Part shown: piece after piece, positions 35,693 to 46,334 of the stretch | Layout of the letters: every line of letters begins with the position of its first letter | Numbering within the stretch: the stretch's first letter is position 1 | Assembly: GCA_028751875.1 (NCBI GenBank) | Contig: CM054151.1 | Location: 41,324,148 to 41,388,147 of the forward strand | Direction: 5' to 3' | Source of the DNA: Rapana venosa | Taxonomy: Eukaryota; Mollusca; Gastropoda; Neogastropoda; Muricidae | DNA length: 64,000 bases | The notes under the pieces: model-generated | Told to the model about the DNA's origin: nothing | Databases searched by the model: none | The model's input: only the letters and a program-made list of their open reading frames with translations | Position numbers and translations under genes: made by a program

Positions 35693-36167
35693 TTTTTTAA
35701 ATGCACTTTATCTTCTTTTGACTCTTTCGTTCAACCTGGGACAGAGAAAACCAGACTCTTTCTTTTAAAAAAACCCTTTAAAAAATGATTTAAATCAGTG
35801 TACTTCTAGATGCTTAACCTGAACATGGTGGTATATATTTAACATTAATTTCTGTTTCAGTTCTAGAGAAAGCACTTGGTTTTTTCAGCATAAGAAACAC
35901 TCTCCATTTTACATCAAACCTATGATCAGTGTCAATATGCTGTTCCCAGACTCCATGTCTGTAATCTATCATGCATTGTTGACCAGCACATCTAAAAAAA
36001 CCAGCACCAAACCCACGTTCTGGCGTTTACATACAGTCCATATCTAGATTTCAATGGACACTGGTGAAAATGTGAAATTCAGATTTTCTTGGGATCCTTT
36101 CGCTGTCAAAAAACTTACCTAGTTTAATAGCTTTTTTATGTTGCAGTCTATATTCATTAATTTTCAA

Positions 36168-36168
<1 letters not shown>

Positions 36169-36239
<71 letters not shown>
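36169..36239. repeat. (TA)n microsatellite
   Basis: About 70 bp of TA with one phase break, directly beside the LINE fragment that follows. Confidence 0.95.
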
Positions 36240-36240
<1 letters not shown>

Positions 36241-36249
36241 TCATCATCA

Positions 36250-36683
36250 TTAGCCATTACACCCAGCGGTGTGTAGGGCAGCAACAAAGCGCTTCCACTC
36301 CTGCCTATTCTGGGCCAACCTAGTCACTGATCCCCAAGAGTGCTGCATGGCCTTCATCTCACTTTCTACAGTTCTTCTCCACGTTGCTTTTGGTCTTCCT
36401 TTCTTTCTCCTTCCTTCTGGGGTCCAGTGCAATGCTGTTCTTGCGATTGACTGTGGGTCTCTTCGGAGGATGTGCCCAATCCACTTCCACCGTCTTCTGG
36501 TGATGATGGTTCCCATGTCTTCTTGCCTGCATCTCCGTAGTAGGTCTTCATTGGAGATCTTCTCTGGCCAAAAGATCCGGAGAATTCTTCGCAGGCATAT
36601 GGTGTGGAAGGATCGAAGTTTGGTCAGATCCACTTCCGTCATCCTCCAGCACTCAGAACCGTACAGGAGCGTAGACACAACAC

Positions 36684-36685
<2 letters not shown>
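36250..36685 (-). mobile_element. Non-LTR retrotransposon fragment, C-terminal reverse-transcriptase region
   Basis: The minus-strand frame reads LLYGSECWRMTEVDLTKL, then FHTICLRRILRIFWPEKISN, RRRWKWIGHILRRDPQS and RRKKGRPKATWRRTVESEM. This is the conserved region downstream of the RT catalytic core in many non-LTR elements (LYGSE-W, W-GH-RR, RGRP-TW). The 142-codon frame is open, so this fragment is fairly young. It is 5' truncated at a CT/TA repeat (36687-36830). Confidence 0.85.
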
Positions 36686-36686
<1 letters not shown>

Positions 36687-36728
<42 letters not shown>

Positions 36729-36737
36729 GTTATATAT

Positions 36738-36816
<79 letters not shown>

Positions 36817-36850
36817 TCTCTCTCTCTCTATCTCTCTCTCTCTCTCTCTG
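36687..36850. repeat. (CT)n(TA)n(CT)n compound microsatellite
   Basis: CT, then TA over about 85 bp, then CT again; borders the truncated end of the LINE fragment. Confidence 0.95.
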
Positions 36851-37235
36851 GAATCGATTTGTTTTGCCATGCACCCACACATCATTATCTGATGTTCGCA
36901 GATCCATGTTCAAGTGCTTTCTAATTGCAATCATATGTCATTGCCATCATCACAATTAACTCAGATAACCGTGATAGCTGAGTTCTCATAATGAAAACCA
37001 CAATGCACGTGTACTGTACTCGGATATCGAAAGGCTGGATAAACAATCTGAATGAAATTATTAGACAGAAATTGCATTTTTAGGGGGTGCATAATACAGA
37101 AGCATTTGGCTCGCTTGCGAACTGGGGTTTTCATAAACACTTTCCCCCCTTAGCAACAACTGTTAAAACGAGTAGAAAATTTGAATTCCAAACGCTTAGA
37201 AAAGTTAATCACTTAAAACCCCTATATATTACTTT

Positions 37236-37240
<5 letters not shown>

Positions 37241-37287
<47 letters not shown>
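37241..37287. repeat. (GA)n microsatellite
   Basis: About 23 GA units abutting the 3' tail of a family A SINE. Confidence 0.95.
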
Positions 37288-37291
<4 letters not shown>

Positions 37292-37469
37292 TTTCGAGGA
37301 TAATGGAATAAACACTCATGTGTTTTTTACATCCAGTCCCTGTGTGAATGCAGTTTTGTGAATTTTGTCAGCCGTTCCCACCGGCACACAATAGCCTACT
37401 TTTCCGAAAATTTGAACGGTTTTTAATGTGTGCGCAAGATGTTCTGCGTGCGTTCGCACACAGGACCTC

Positions 37470-37471
<2 letters not shown>
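37288..37471 (-). mobile_element. SINE family A, both ends replaced by GA repeats
   Basis: TTCGAGGATAATGGAATAAA, CACAATAGCCTACTTTTCC and GATGTTCTGCGTGCGTTCGC are clear. The copy stops at ACAGGACCTCGG, where a second GA run begins. Confidence 0.85.

Positions 37472-37549
<78 letters not shown>
37472..37549. repeat. (GA)n microsatellite
   Basis: About 39 GA units, some 180 bp upstream of the start codon of the orphan gene. Confidence 0.95.
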
Positions 37550-37668
37550 ACTGCATCGATTCCTAGCAATTCATCACTGCCATTTCATATACTCAATAAA
37601 TCAATAACACATGTTTTTTATTTCAGAGTTGACCTTTGGAACAGGAATTATCGCCCATCAGTCACATT

Positions 37669-37678
37669 ACCGGAAGTG
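37669..37678 (+). promoter_or_regulatory. ETS-type core promoter motif upstream of the orphan gene
   Basis: ACCGGAAGTG lies about 56 bp before the ATG at 37734. CCGGAAGT is the consensus site for ETS/GABP factors common at animal core promoters. A 3' splice-like TTTCAG at 37621-37626 is also present, so the transcription start is not certain. Confidence 0.4.
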
Positions 37679-37733
37679 CACACAACATCATTAATATTCA
37701 GTGCATTCAGTGCACGTGCAACCTTCCGCCACC

Positions 37734-38142
37734 ATGTCAGCTCTTTCCGTCACCCATTCGCCCACACGTTGGATTCCGGATTCGCCGCGTAGAAAACCTC
37801 GAGCTACGACAACAGTGGCGGCAGCCCCACCCCAAATTCAGGCTACGGATCCAACGTCAGCAGAGGTGACGTCAGCAAGGGCGGCGGTCATGGATGACGT
37901 TGCAAGGAATATGCACAACACAAAATGTGGCGATGGGGATGGAGTGCAGAAGGCACAAGCCTGCGGATCCAGGATCTCTTTCGCTCCTGGCACCACCTTC
38001 CATGACAGAACCCGAATGAGATCCCGCGGATCTTCCAAAAAAGTGCCAGCAACCTTCAACTTTCGACCTATCACACCAGGGGAAAAGGTGAGGCTGGTTT
38101 TGAGAGTTCAACTTAAAAAAATGTTGTTTATCAGTTTTAAGT

Positions 38143-38207
<65 letters not shown>

Positions 38208-38974
38208 GTTGTTGTGGTTGTGGTTGTTTTGGTTTGGACTTTTTTGGGGGGTCTGGCTTTTTGTTTATGGTTTACTTTGCTAAATTCTCCAGCACACTGG
38301 CCCATTCCTCATTGCATGCCAATTTTTCTTCTGGACAGCCTCAGACACCAAAACTCCGGTTCAAGCTGCCCAAAGCTACATTGCCCTCCCTGCACTACCT
38401 GTCCGTGAGCCAGGAGGACTTCCTGGACCCTCGCTACGCTCAAGACATCGTCAAAACCTACGGCATCCCAAAGTATCTCTTTAGGAGCAAATCCAACCTT
38501 CTGACCTCTGCCGGCAAACCTCGCGTCCCTGCTGTTGGAGGTGGTGCAGTGGTTCACACAAGACTAGGTGCTCCATCCGAGGACGACAAACAGAAGCAGT
38601 CGATGACGATTGGGAAGGAAGGGGGTGACGGGAGACCAAAGACTTCCGGTGATATGTCTGGGGCTCGCGGAAATTTGCCGCAGCGTTTAAAGGTGGTTCC
38701 CATGGGAATGGGGAATACTGAACAGGCATTTGACAGGGGTCATTTTGATGTTGGGGAAGGAGGAGGAGGAGGCAGGAAAGAGGAGTCTGAGGCAGACTGC
38801 AAGAGTCGGGTTCCCGCGGTGGCACCAGTGTACAAGCCTCTGATTGGTGAAAAGTATACGCATGCGCGGTTCTTCCCTCCCATGAATCCTTACAGGAGCC
38901 TGCAGCTGGAGAGTGAGGTCACCAAGTACGTGGAGCACAAGAAGAGAGTCGGTCTGGGCAGGTAAGGGGGTTCA

Positions 38975-39049
<75 letters not shown>

Positions 39050-39350
39050 AATTCATGTATGTATGTATGTATGTATGTATGTATGTATGTATTTTACAGG
39101 GCCGGATAGCTGAAAGGTTAGAGGGTCAGAATCATTATCTATCACTTACTGAGGGAACAGGATCAAATCACTGCTGAAATGTCCTTTCAAGGGGGGATGT
39201 ACACCCAGGAGTTGTTTAAATTTTAAAAATTTTATTTATTTGTTTTTTCGTTTCTCGGCTAGAGCTCTGTGGTTCACAACAAATTAAGTGTATTGACATT
39301 TTTGGAGAGTAAATGCTCCTAACATTTTTAAGTACTTGACATTCTATACA

Positions 39351-39430
<80 letters not shown>

Positions 39431-40576
39431 CCACTTTCAGGGCAGGGTGCACAGTGTCTGGTCTTCTCCAGTGCTTCTGACATTGCTGCAGGTCTGCCAG
39501 ATGACCTCCACCGACATTTTCCGTCTTCAGAGTAGCTCGTTTCATTTTACAAGTTGCATGCCGGGTATTTTCGTGTTTCCGGAACCCATCAAACGCTGAC
39601 ATGAAAACGGGATCTTTAAAGTGCATATTTAGCCTTTTGTATATGTATATACACAAAGGGAATTAAGGTTCTGGCAGGTCTGCACTAGAAGTTGACATGG
39701 GAGATAGTAAAATTCCCCTCCTTTAATTCACGAGACGCTGCCAAGATTCGAAGCAAAGACTTCATTGACCCAGGGGGTTGAAGTCAAACGGTCTTAACCA
39801 CTCGGCTACAGCGTAGGCTTACATCATTCCATACATCTACATGTAATGTTTTCATGGGTGAGGGTGTTGACTTTAAAATCACCATACCAGAATTGCTGAT
39901 ATCTAATCTGGAAGTATTAAACCGAGCACACCGTTTCTTTCCACATTGAAACGATATTGTTTTGTTTTTAACCTAGGAATGAATATGTTGCTCTGGCTTT
40001 CAGCTCAATACAGTCATATATCTAATTTTTCTTCTGAGGTTTTTCTCAGCTTGTCGGAAACAAATACACAAAGCCACTGGGATAATGGATCTCTACATGT
40101 TTATCAAAAATAGAAAGTAGTCCATGCTACTGACTCTTCGACTGTATATCAATACTATAAAAGATCCCATAGGGGCCTACTTGAACAAGGGATTGTCTTA
40201 TTGTGTAGAATCACTAAAATCTCAGGGACTGTCTTAATCACTGAAATGACAGAGACTGTCTTATTGTGTAAAATCACTGAAATCTTTTCTCTCACACTGC
40301 AGGTACGTGGAGTTTGTGGAAACAGACAGTGTGCCAAACTCTGCACTGGTGAGAGAAGCCAGCATGTACGATCTCAACCACGATGGCCCCGTGGAGCGCC
40401 CTCTGGACGGCTTCTTACCTCCCCCTGATCGCAAGCCTTTCATACGTCAGCGCCCACGTGACCCCAAAAATGATTTCGTGCGTTCTACAGACGACCGTGA
40501 TCTGGTGATCATGCCAAGAGATAAGAGTGCCATAGACAAGGATACTGACCTTGCCAAGGACGTTGCCAGACGGTGA
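37734..40576 (+). CDS. Uncharacterised protein, 416 residues, three exons
   Basis: I do not recognise this protein. Exons are 37734-38087, 38339-38961 and 40303-40576, joined by GT-AG introns in phases 0 and 2. The total is 1251 nt, and the ATG sits in GCCACCATGT, a strong initiation context. There is no signal peptide or membrane segment. Residues 1-118 are basic, Ala/Ser/Pro-rich and probably disordered, ending FNFRPITPGEK. Residues 119-190 look more ordered, with LHYLSVSQEDFLDPRYAQDI and KTYGIPKYLF. A Gly-rich acidic stretch (EGGGGGRKEE) follows. The C-terminal third (KPLIGEKYTHARFFPPMNPY, VEHKKRVGLGRYVEFVETD, LDGFLPPPDRKPFIRQRPRD) is rich in Pro, Arg and aromatic residues. Such short motifs occur in microtubule-associated ciliary or sperm proteins, but that is a loose impression, not an assignment. 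Codon use and exon structure support a real gene. Confidence 0.85.
38144..38206. repeat. (GT)n microsatellite in intron 1 of the orphan gene
   Basis: About 31 GT units beginning some 55 bp after the exon 1 donor, followed by GTTGTT units. The intron is only 251 bp, so the repeat is about a quarter of it. Confidence 0.96.
38979..39090. repeat. (CT)n and (GTAT)n microsatellites after exon 2 donor
   Basis: A 66-bp CT run starts 18 bp after the exon 2 donor of the orphan gene, followed by about nine GTAT units. Confidence 0.95.
39248..39290 (-). mobile_element. Tail module B stub
   Basis: TTTCTCGGCTAGAGCTCTGT and GGTTCAC match the B module start. The rest is not recognisable. Confidence 0.55.
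39351..39426. repeat. (CT)n microsatellite
   Basis: About 37 CT units in intron 2 of the orphan gene. Confidence 0.95.
39427..39822 (-). mobile_element. tRNA-headed SINE family E, copy 1
   Basis: The minus strand starts with a tRNA-like head (TGTAGCCGAGTGGTTAAGAC) with box A-like TAGCCGAGTGG. Box B-like AGTCTTTGCTTCGAATC follows, then TCCCATGTCAACTTC and a body containing AGGCTAAATATGCACTTTAA. The same body motif occurs at 41650-41690. Lies in intron 2 of the orphan gene. Confidence 0.7.
40190..40290. repeat. Short tandem duplication before orphan-gene exon 3
   Basis: TGTCTTATTGTGTAGAATCAC and two variants (GACTGTCTTAATCACTGAAA, GACTGTCTTATTGTGTAAAA) repeat with a period near 30-35 bp. They end at the exon 3 acceptor. 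Confidence 0.7.
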
Positions 40577-41374
40577 TAGATCTGAAAGAGTTTAAGGAAA
40601 GACTGGAGTTCTGTGCGTGAACACCTTGTTCACTTCACCTTGCTGTGCTAGGGAAGTTTTGTAGGGAAAAAACTGCTAGATCTAGCCTACCGATTTTGTC
40701 TGAGTGCAACATTGTTTCAAAATGTTTCTTTTTTTTAACGTAAAAGAAAACCCCAAACAAACCCCGGACAGGGGCGTTGAGGTTTTGCCCTTTGTAAACC
40801 CCCTTCCCCCCAAAAAAACAACAACAGTGAGAGATATAGATTATAGTGTAAGTGACAATTTCTTTTCATCTAAGTCTTCGTACGTGATACAAACGGACAC
40901 TCATTTAACTCTTTCGTTTCTTCATCTGTATCTGACAGGAACAAAGTCTATGGATCAGAGTAGATCTAGTTCAAGTTATTTTCATTTAAATTATCTATAT
41001 CTGTTAGGCTTGTTAATAAGGAACACGTGCTTTTTACCCAATCTAGCCCATTGCCCCATAAGGGTCGTGAACATAGATCTTCATCCTGTCACATACATGC
41101 ATACACAAAAAGACATGTGCACATACATGTGAAACTCTCTCTCATATAAACAGACACGCGCGCACGCACACACACATCACTCTCTCTCTCTATATAAATC
41201 CGTCTATAATCACTAAATGTGAAAAGACATTAAACTGAAAATATCACACACACACACACACATATACATATATATATATATATATATATTTCAGGCCTCT
41301 GTGTGGCCACTAGCGTATGGATGTTACGTATGGATGAGTGACGTCGGAGTGGATTTGACCTAAATGCGAACACC

Positions 41375-41380
41375 AATAAA
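41375..41380 (+). terminator. Candidate poly(A) signal of the orphan gene
   Basis: AATAAA is followed 20-60 bp later by GU-rich sequence (TGGATTTTGGTCTTGTGTGA). It implies a 3' UTR of about 0.8 kb that contains CA and TA microsatellites. Confidence 0.45.
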
Positions 41381-41468
41381 GAAGTGCTTTTCAGGCAGTA
41401 TGGGGTCGTGGATTTTGGTCTTGTGTGAGATGATCAGGTTTTGTGTGAGGCGTAATTTGAATCCTTGT

Positions 41469-41760
41469 GATGGATGCTATAGCTGAGTGGTTAAGAATGA
41501 CCTCAATCCCTTGGGTACATGAAGTCGTGTGTTCAAATCTCGGCGGCGGAGTCTGGTGATTAAGGATGGAGATTTTTACGATCTCCCAGGTCCACTTCAA
41601 TTGTAGACCTGCCAGTGCCTAATTCCTGCGTGTATATACACATACAAAAGGTCAAATATGCATGTTAAAGGTCCCATAGTCCATGTTTGCTTTTGGTGGG
41701 TTACAGAAATATCAGAACACCCAGTATGAACCTGTTCAATGAAATACACTGCTCTTAAGT
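41469..41760 (+). mobile_element. tRNA-headed SINE family E, copy 2
   Basis: The head GATGCTATAGCTGAGTGGTT contains box A-like TAGCTGAGTGG. Box B-like GTGTTCAAATCTCGG comes about 45 bp later. TAGACCTGCCAGTGCCTAAT, TCAAATATGCATGTTAAAG and CCCATAGTCCATGTTTGC follow. Confidence 0.75.
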
Positions 41761-41934
41761 CGAAATGTATGAGCCGAGGCCAGAGGGCAGACATCTGCTG
41801 CAAAATGACACACACAGGAGACCAGGCACTACGCACCCCCGTCCAGTTAGGCAACGCACAGAGGGAGGGAAGGAGAGAGAGCGAGTCTTCATAAATCAAG
41901 ACAATAAAACCCCTTCCCCATTTTTCTCCGACTT

Positions 41935-42335
41935 GTTCCTCGGCTAGAGCTCCGAGGTTCACTAATGGTGAGATTCTGTGTATACCACCGTTTTAACCCA
42001 CCATTAGGCTAAGGAAGCTGCGTTCCCACTTGATGTCTAAACACACCAGTGCGCATGCGTTTTTGAAATTTTGTCATCGTTTCCAATGGTCTACTCTTCC
42101 GATAGGTGGAATGGGTTGAAATGTGTGCAGGATGTTCTGCGTGCGTTCGCACACAGGACTTAGGTTCATATTCTCGTTTAATGGATTTGAGTGGGGGTGG
42201 AGTCGGCACTGATGTTAACTGTTGGGGAAAAGTTCCCATGAACAGGCGTCTCAGTGGTAGCTCAAATCTCGGATCAATCCCGGGCCGTCAAATTATGAGT
42301 GCAATGCTCTAACCATCTGGCTACCCCCTCCCCCA
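41935..42335 (-). mobile_element. SINE family A with tail type B, clearest composite
   Basis: The B module occupies 41935-42050 (CCTCGGCTAGAGCTCCGAGG, CACTAATGGTGAGATTCTG, TTGATGTCTAAACACACCAG). It continues without a break into the family A body (GCATGCGTTTTTGAAATTTT, GTCTACTCTTCCGATAGG, TGTTCTGCGTGCGTTCGCAC). The head (CAATGCTCTAACCATCTGGC) closes it. Confidence 0.85.
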
Positions 42336-42339
42336 AAAA

Positions 42340-43460
42340 ACTGTGTATAAAGATCACTGTAGGCTTAATTAAGAAGAACAACATGCGTTCTGTTCTGTTC
42401 TTTTTGTCAGAATAGGCCTCTTTCCTCTAAAATTCCGATCAGTAGAGCTTTACTGTAATCAAGGTACTGGCTGAATTAAAAAAAAAAATCGCCCTAATAT
42501 ATAAAAATGTCAGCGACGCTGCATTCCTTTAAAGCTGATAGCAAATCCGAGTAGCACTAAGTAGAAAAGAACAAACATCGTCATTAGCGTCTTTCGAGAG
42601 AAATGCCTGTGGCTAATGAAAGTAATCAGATACTTAACACCTGTGTTCAAAGTTCTGTCGTAAGGCCATCTTTTTTGCTTACCGATACTGACTGTTAAAT
42701 CATTGTACACTCTTTTCATAAGGACGTTAAAATAAAGCGCTAAGATGTAACCAATCACTCATTTTGTTTTACACCCAATTACCCCCCCCCCCCACCCCCC
42801 TATTGCGCCGACTACTCATTTTATTTCACACCCAACATCATAACCCCACCCCCCTTCTAAAAAAAAATCCGTTATAGCTGTTCCGCCTGTGTGACGTGTC
42901 AGAGTTCATATGTCTGTACACGTGCTTGAATGCAATATGTTAATACATTGCCAGTAGTACAATTACAAGATTCACATATCAGAACCATATTTCTATACCA
43001 CCAATACAGTCGGCCAAAACAGACCAGGACACTACATAACGGACGCACTGACAGAAAGGTAGGTGGCCGATCACTTGTTTTCAATCCGCGATAATCTTCT
43101 CAACGGATCAAAGGATTATTGTTGGTTTCCGCGCCACTGGCGGCACTGCTGGGTGATTGTGTGGCTGTGACATAGGATCCCTGCCAACCGCTGCGCACCC
43201 TTTGTGGCCTCTGAATGGTCCTTTGTCAGAGCGACACAGGATACTACTGCAGTATTGCAGGTTCCACTCACTGTCAGAGACATGAAGGAAATAAGGATGT
43301 TTTTATCCTGTTGTCTTTTCTCATTATACTTCCACATCGCCAGAAACACACGTCATTCTGTCTGTATAATTATACGTGGTTGATATACACACCCGCAGAA
43401 CGATAAATTATTGTTGGGAGGACCTCAGTTTATACTTATTTAATCCTAAATCCATTACGT
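42340..43460. other. Intergenic stretch without recognised feature
   Basis: Apart from C-rich runs at 42781-42800 and 42845-42855, I see no exon, SINE or LINE here. Several open frames of 60-80 codons on both strands have no motif. Confidence 0.5.
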
Positions 43461-43462
43461 AT

Positions 43463-43720
43463 TTATTCTTTTATTTTGAGGATACAGGAATAAGCAATTA
43501 AGTGGGTTTTTTTTAATTTTTAAAAACATGCAGTCCCAGATGCAGTTTTGTAACTTTTGATATCCGTTTTCACTGGCACACAATGGTCTACTCTTCTAAA
43601 AAGTAGAACATGTTAAATGTGGCCAAGATGGTTTTGGATGCGTTTGCACAAGGGGCCTTGGTTTATATTCTAATCTGAAAGACTTTTGTGGGGAGTGAAG
43701 TCGGCACTGATGTTAAAGCC
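43463..43720 (-). mobile_element. SINE family A, diverged copy, head lost
   Basis: TTTTGAGGATACAGGAATAA, CACAATGGTCTACTCTTCT, GCACAAGGGGCCTTGG and GTGAAGTCGGCACTGATGTT. It degenerates after 43720 into AC-rich sequence. Confidence 0.75.
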
Positions 43721-44011
43721 TCATCCAAAAAATTTATAGAAAGAAAGAGTTCAAACCAATGTTAACTGCAGCCAAAAACCCCACCACCAACATAAAAACA
43801 ACATGACAAACAACAATAGCAAAAAAACCCCCAAACTAAAAAACAAAACAAAAACCAAAAAAGAAACAAAATCTTACTTTCTACAGACAACTCAATGGCC
43901 AAACTACACCCTTAGTTACTGCCAATCACCTAGTGAGATGCTCTAACCCCTTACCTGGTTTGCTGTACAATGTCTAAGTTGTGATAGACACCCTCATTTA
44001 AATCTATCTGT

Positions 44012-44152
44012 AATGTTTAGACACCAGCGCCGATGTCGGAATGCGGCTACCTAAATGGTGGTGGTGGTGCAGGTGGGAGTGGGGTGTGGAACGGTCACAT
44101 GCACAGATATCTCAGCATTGGTGAACCTGGGAGCTCAAGCCGAGGAACATGG
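44012..44152 (+). mobile_element. Tail module B, solo copy
   Basis: Plus strand reads GTTTAGACACCAGCGCCGAT, GGAATGCGGCTACCTAAATG, TCAGCATTGGTGAACCTGGG, AGCTCAAGCCGAGGAAC, i.e. the reverse of the copies at 13-14 kb. Confidence 0.7.
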
Positions 44153-44589
44153 GTGAAATGTCATCTCTTTCTATTGTCTGAAAAGATAATAATATATATA
44201 TTCAAGTTATAACAGAGTGCTGCCAGACAGTATATACTCCAAGGAAATTATTCCCAGTAGTAGATTGTGAAAGAAAGAAAGAGGTCTTGAAATGCAGACT
44301 ATGAATTGGGCAAGAAAGAAAGAGTACTTGCAATGCTGAGCTGTAACAACTCGAGGGAGAAAAAGAGATATCTATCCTTCCCTTCCTTATGTCTCAGGTG
44401 AAATGCATCAATTATTTTGGACTTACAGCAAATAAATGCAGTCTGGCATTGCTGTAAACCGTGTGTAACATCTTATTACACATTGGAAGCGTATAATGGC
44501 CATACTGAATGTATACATATATGTATACCTATATTATTGCTGATCTATATACTTGTGTAGCATGTTTTAGTAAATGTTGTATGAATAAG

Positions 44590-45533
44590 AAGGGTGAAGA
44601 CAATACGATGCAGGAAAGGAGGAGTTAGAATTTGAACAAGGGAAGATAGAAGTGGTAGACGAATTCTGCAACCTGGGAGAGATGATGAGCTGCAAAGTAA
44701 AATCTGAGCTGTCAGAACCAGGATTGCGAGTAAAAGTATGTTCTTTCGAGCCAGAAGGCCCATAGAGCCAGAGCTTATCCCGGTTTCTGTAGCGTTAAGC
44801 GAACTGATGGTTTTTCACCACCCCTGTGACAGGACGCTAGTCTGTCGCCAGATACTTCCCCAGCAGAGCTGGTACCCACTTGTACACCTGGGTGGAGTAA
44901 GGAAAATAGGAGTAAAGTGTCTTTCCCAAGGACACAACACCGAGCCGAGCGGGGATCGAACCCGCGACCTCTGGATCACGAGTTGACCGCCTAAACCACT
45001 CGACCATGGTGCCTCCGTGGATTGCGAGTGCTTGGAAGAAATGGAAAGAATTGGCAAGTCTGCTCGGAAATCAGAAAATCCCACTGGAGAGACGCTGTCT
45101 GATATATAAGGCCTGCATCAGACCTGTTCTCCTGTATGGCTCGGAGACGTGGGTTTTCACAAAAACCGTCGAGCGTTTGTTGAAGAGCTGTGAAAACCGA
45201 ATGCTACGCTACATGACAAAGATCAAATGGGAAGACAGGATCACAAATGAAAAAATATGGAGAATGTGCAAAGTTGATGATCTGAAGTCTTTAGCTAGTA
45301 CCAATAGACTGCAATGGTTTGGGCACGTTCAACGGAAAGCAGACCACCACATCATAAAAAGAGCAATGAACTTCGTAGTGGATGGAAAGAGACCATAGGG
45401 AAGACCAAGCAAAACCTGGGCTGCCTGTATTGCAGATGATCTTAGAGAAAGGGGCATAAATAAGGAGGAAGCTCAAAAAAGAGAGAGATGGAGAAGGCTC
45501 ATCAATGTCAAACCTCCCATGGGAGAAACATGA
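44590..45533 (+). mobile_element. Non-LTR retrotransposon remnant, split by a nested SINE
   Basis: Before the insertion, one frame reads EVVDEFCNLGEMMSCK. After it come RIASAWKKWKELASLL, YKACIRPVLLYGSETWVFT, RLQWFGHVQRKADHH and, past an in-frame TAG, GRPSKTWAACIADDL. The end is a stop near 45531. This is the region C-terminal to the RT catalytic core. The order and motifs (LYGSETW, W-GHV-R, GRP-KTW) match those at 36250-36685, but the sequence is distinct. The stop codon and frame changes show it is dead. Confidence 0.85.
44731..45018 (-). mobile_element. tRNA-derived SINE family S2, copy 2, nested in a LINE with target-site duplication
   Basis: The direct repeat GGATTGCGAG lies at 44721-44730 and again at 45019-45028, bracketing a 288-bp element almost identical to 24204-24486. 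On the minus strand it starts GGAGGCACCATGGTCGAGTG with boxes A and B and ends GAAAGAACATACTTTTA. Removing the element and one repeat restores the LINE reading RIASAW. Confidence 0.93.
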
Positions 45534-45589
45534 CAAAAAAGGAAGAAGAAGCATGTTTTAGTAAAAATCACACAAACACACACTGCTCT

Positions 45590-45885
45590 CATCTCATCTA
45601 CTCCAGTAACCCCCTCTTGGGTCGTAGGGGCATTGCAGTGATGGACGTTGCACCAGTTGGCTCCATTTGTGGGGGTTGTGGGTAAGTGCCTGGGTTGTGG
45701 AGAAGTTCTTCCCGGTCCATCCAGTGATGTTGTCCGCCCATTTCTTCTTCGGCCTGCCTTGCCTTCTCTTCCTCTGTTCTGTTCCTTGCAGTATGGTCTG
45801 GCACATGCAACATTTTTTGTTTGTTTGCTCATTTTGCACATGAGTTGCTGTGACCCAGCAGCCCAAGGTTGATGGCTTCATGACG
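45590..45885 (-). mobile_element. Non-LTR retrotransposon C-terminal fragment
   Basis: The minus-strand frame reads RKRRQGRPKKKWADNITGWT, then NFSTTQALTHNPHKWSQL and QCPYDPRGG. GRPKKRW-DNI-EWTG is typical of the last part of many non-LTR polyproteins. It is opposite in orientation to the remnant ending at 45533. Confidence 0.75.
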
Positions 45886-46328
45886 GCTCTTCATGAACTT
45901 CTGACTTTGGGGATTTACCATGCAAGCCCAGGTATGGCTGGGGCAAAGAGATTGAGATGAGTGTCAGAAGAGCAACAGGACAGGAATGTCACTGAAAAAG
46001 AAAAGAAAACTATTATAACCGTAAACCCCACACTGACCCGTGCCCCTGTGACACAGGCCCACAAACCCCTTATATCCTGCAGTCCTGCCCAACCTTCAAC
46101 ACTCTAGAGACACCAGACATGGCCTAGCCCAGTACAGCTCCAGGAAAAAACTGTAAGGACAGGTGGGGTCACTATGACAGACTGCAGACTTTGCCATCCT
46201 GAACGGATTTTAATTTAATGTAGCCAGTGCATGCAGAGGAAGAAGAAGAAGATAACCGTAAACACACACAGCAATGCCATTCACCCCATTTAAGAGAAAT
46301 CAATGGGAGAAAAATCAGTTTAAAACAT

Positions 46329-46334
46329 TTTATT
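46329..46334 (-). terminator. Candidate poly(A) signal of SRPRB
   Basis: AATAAA on the minus strand in TCTCAATAAAATG. Downstream in transcript sense lie U-rich sequence and then GTGTGTGTTTACGG. A nearer alternative AATAAA is at 47617-47622. Confidence 0.45.

Noticed and set aside
38147..38965. 272-codon frame beginning with a Val/Cys repeat
   Set aside because: The first part translates the intronic GT microsatellite. Only the portion from 38339 is exon 2 of the orphan gene.
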